This document shows positions 20,873 to 20,899 of a stretch of DNA of 20,899 nt, one piece after another. The notes beneath the pieces are model-generated. The model did not search any database, had not been told where the DNA came from, and saw nothing but the letters and a program-made list of their open reading frames with translations. The translations under genes were made by a program, and so were the position numbers. Numbering within the stretch: position 1 is the stretch's first letter; the number at the start of each line of letters is the position of its first letter. Source of the stretch: a virus; the IMG/VR virus record IMGVR_UViG_3300023180_000492, positions 1-20,899 of that record; one strand, written 5' to 3'.

Positions 20873-20899
20873 ATTACTCGCACCGAACTTCTTGACGCG
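20873..20899 (+). CDS. Start of an unidentified gene (partial)
   Basis: GGGAGG (20860-20865) is a strong ribosome site, yet the codon at the right distance is ATT at 20873, giving I/M-TRTELLDA, a natural N-terminus for a soluble protein. The alternative ATG at 20856 (MREVPQLLAPNF) lies before the ribosome site, and its own upstream region has none. The window ends after nine codons, so neither start can be confirmed and no function is offered. Confidence 0.3.

Overview
The window looks like part of a T4-like cyanophage genome (a contractile-tailed myovirus of marine Synechococcus or Prochlorococcus). It combines T4-type virion and replication genes (gp4, gp5, gp26, gp27, gp32, gp33, gp48, gp53) with cyanobacterial-type cargo: the end of psbD, a CP12-like Calvin-cycle regulator, thyX, phoH, a DUF1825 gene, DUF4278-like genes and a glutamine-II (Downstream-peptide) riboswitch. 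All family assignments come from reading the translations; no database search was run.

Layout. Bases 2-7686 run on the + strand as a tightly packed, often overlapping chain: psbD end, glutaredoxin, small proteins, a DUF6433-like gene, a sigma70-type promoter with riboswitch and short acidic protein, two DUF4278-like proteins, a terminator/promoter junction, three small proteins, thyX, a conserved small gene, phoH, a PD-(D/E)XK exonuclease, gp33-like late co-activator, a UPF0489-like gene, DUF1825, then a strong promoter and gp32 with two small membrane proteins. Bases 7735-10679 are a minus-strand block (gp4, an unassigned conserved gene, gp48, gp53) ending in a minus-strand terminator that faces the gp32 cluster. 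From 10711 a + strand tail/baseplate block runs to 20756: a tube-initiator-like protein, gp26-like chaperone, a probable -1 frameshift extension resembling gp51, tape measure with an embedded M15-like peptidase, gp27-like hub, CP12, a large gp5-like spike and a beta-repeat spike/needle protein.

Regulation. Two promoter classes can be read. Host-type TTGNNN-17/18-TATAAT promoters precede the glutaredoxin, riboswitch, 2252 and gp32 units. A T4-late-like element, (A/C)TAAATA often followed by TA(G/C), precedes many structural genes, including a back-to-back pair in the gp4/gp54-like divergent region. Several promoters are written into the stop codon or terminator of the preceding gene.

The most notable signals are a U UUU UUC slippery site plus stem-loop at the end of the gp26-like gene, which would make a lambda G/GT-like fusion just before the tape measure; the glutamine riboswitch controlling a phage peptide; an operator-like inverted repeat and structured leader at gp32; and a divergent late promoter pair centred on an 11-bp palindrome.
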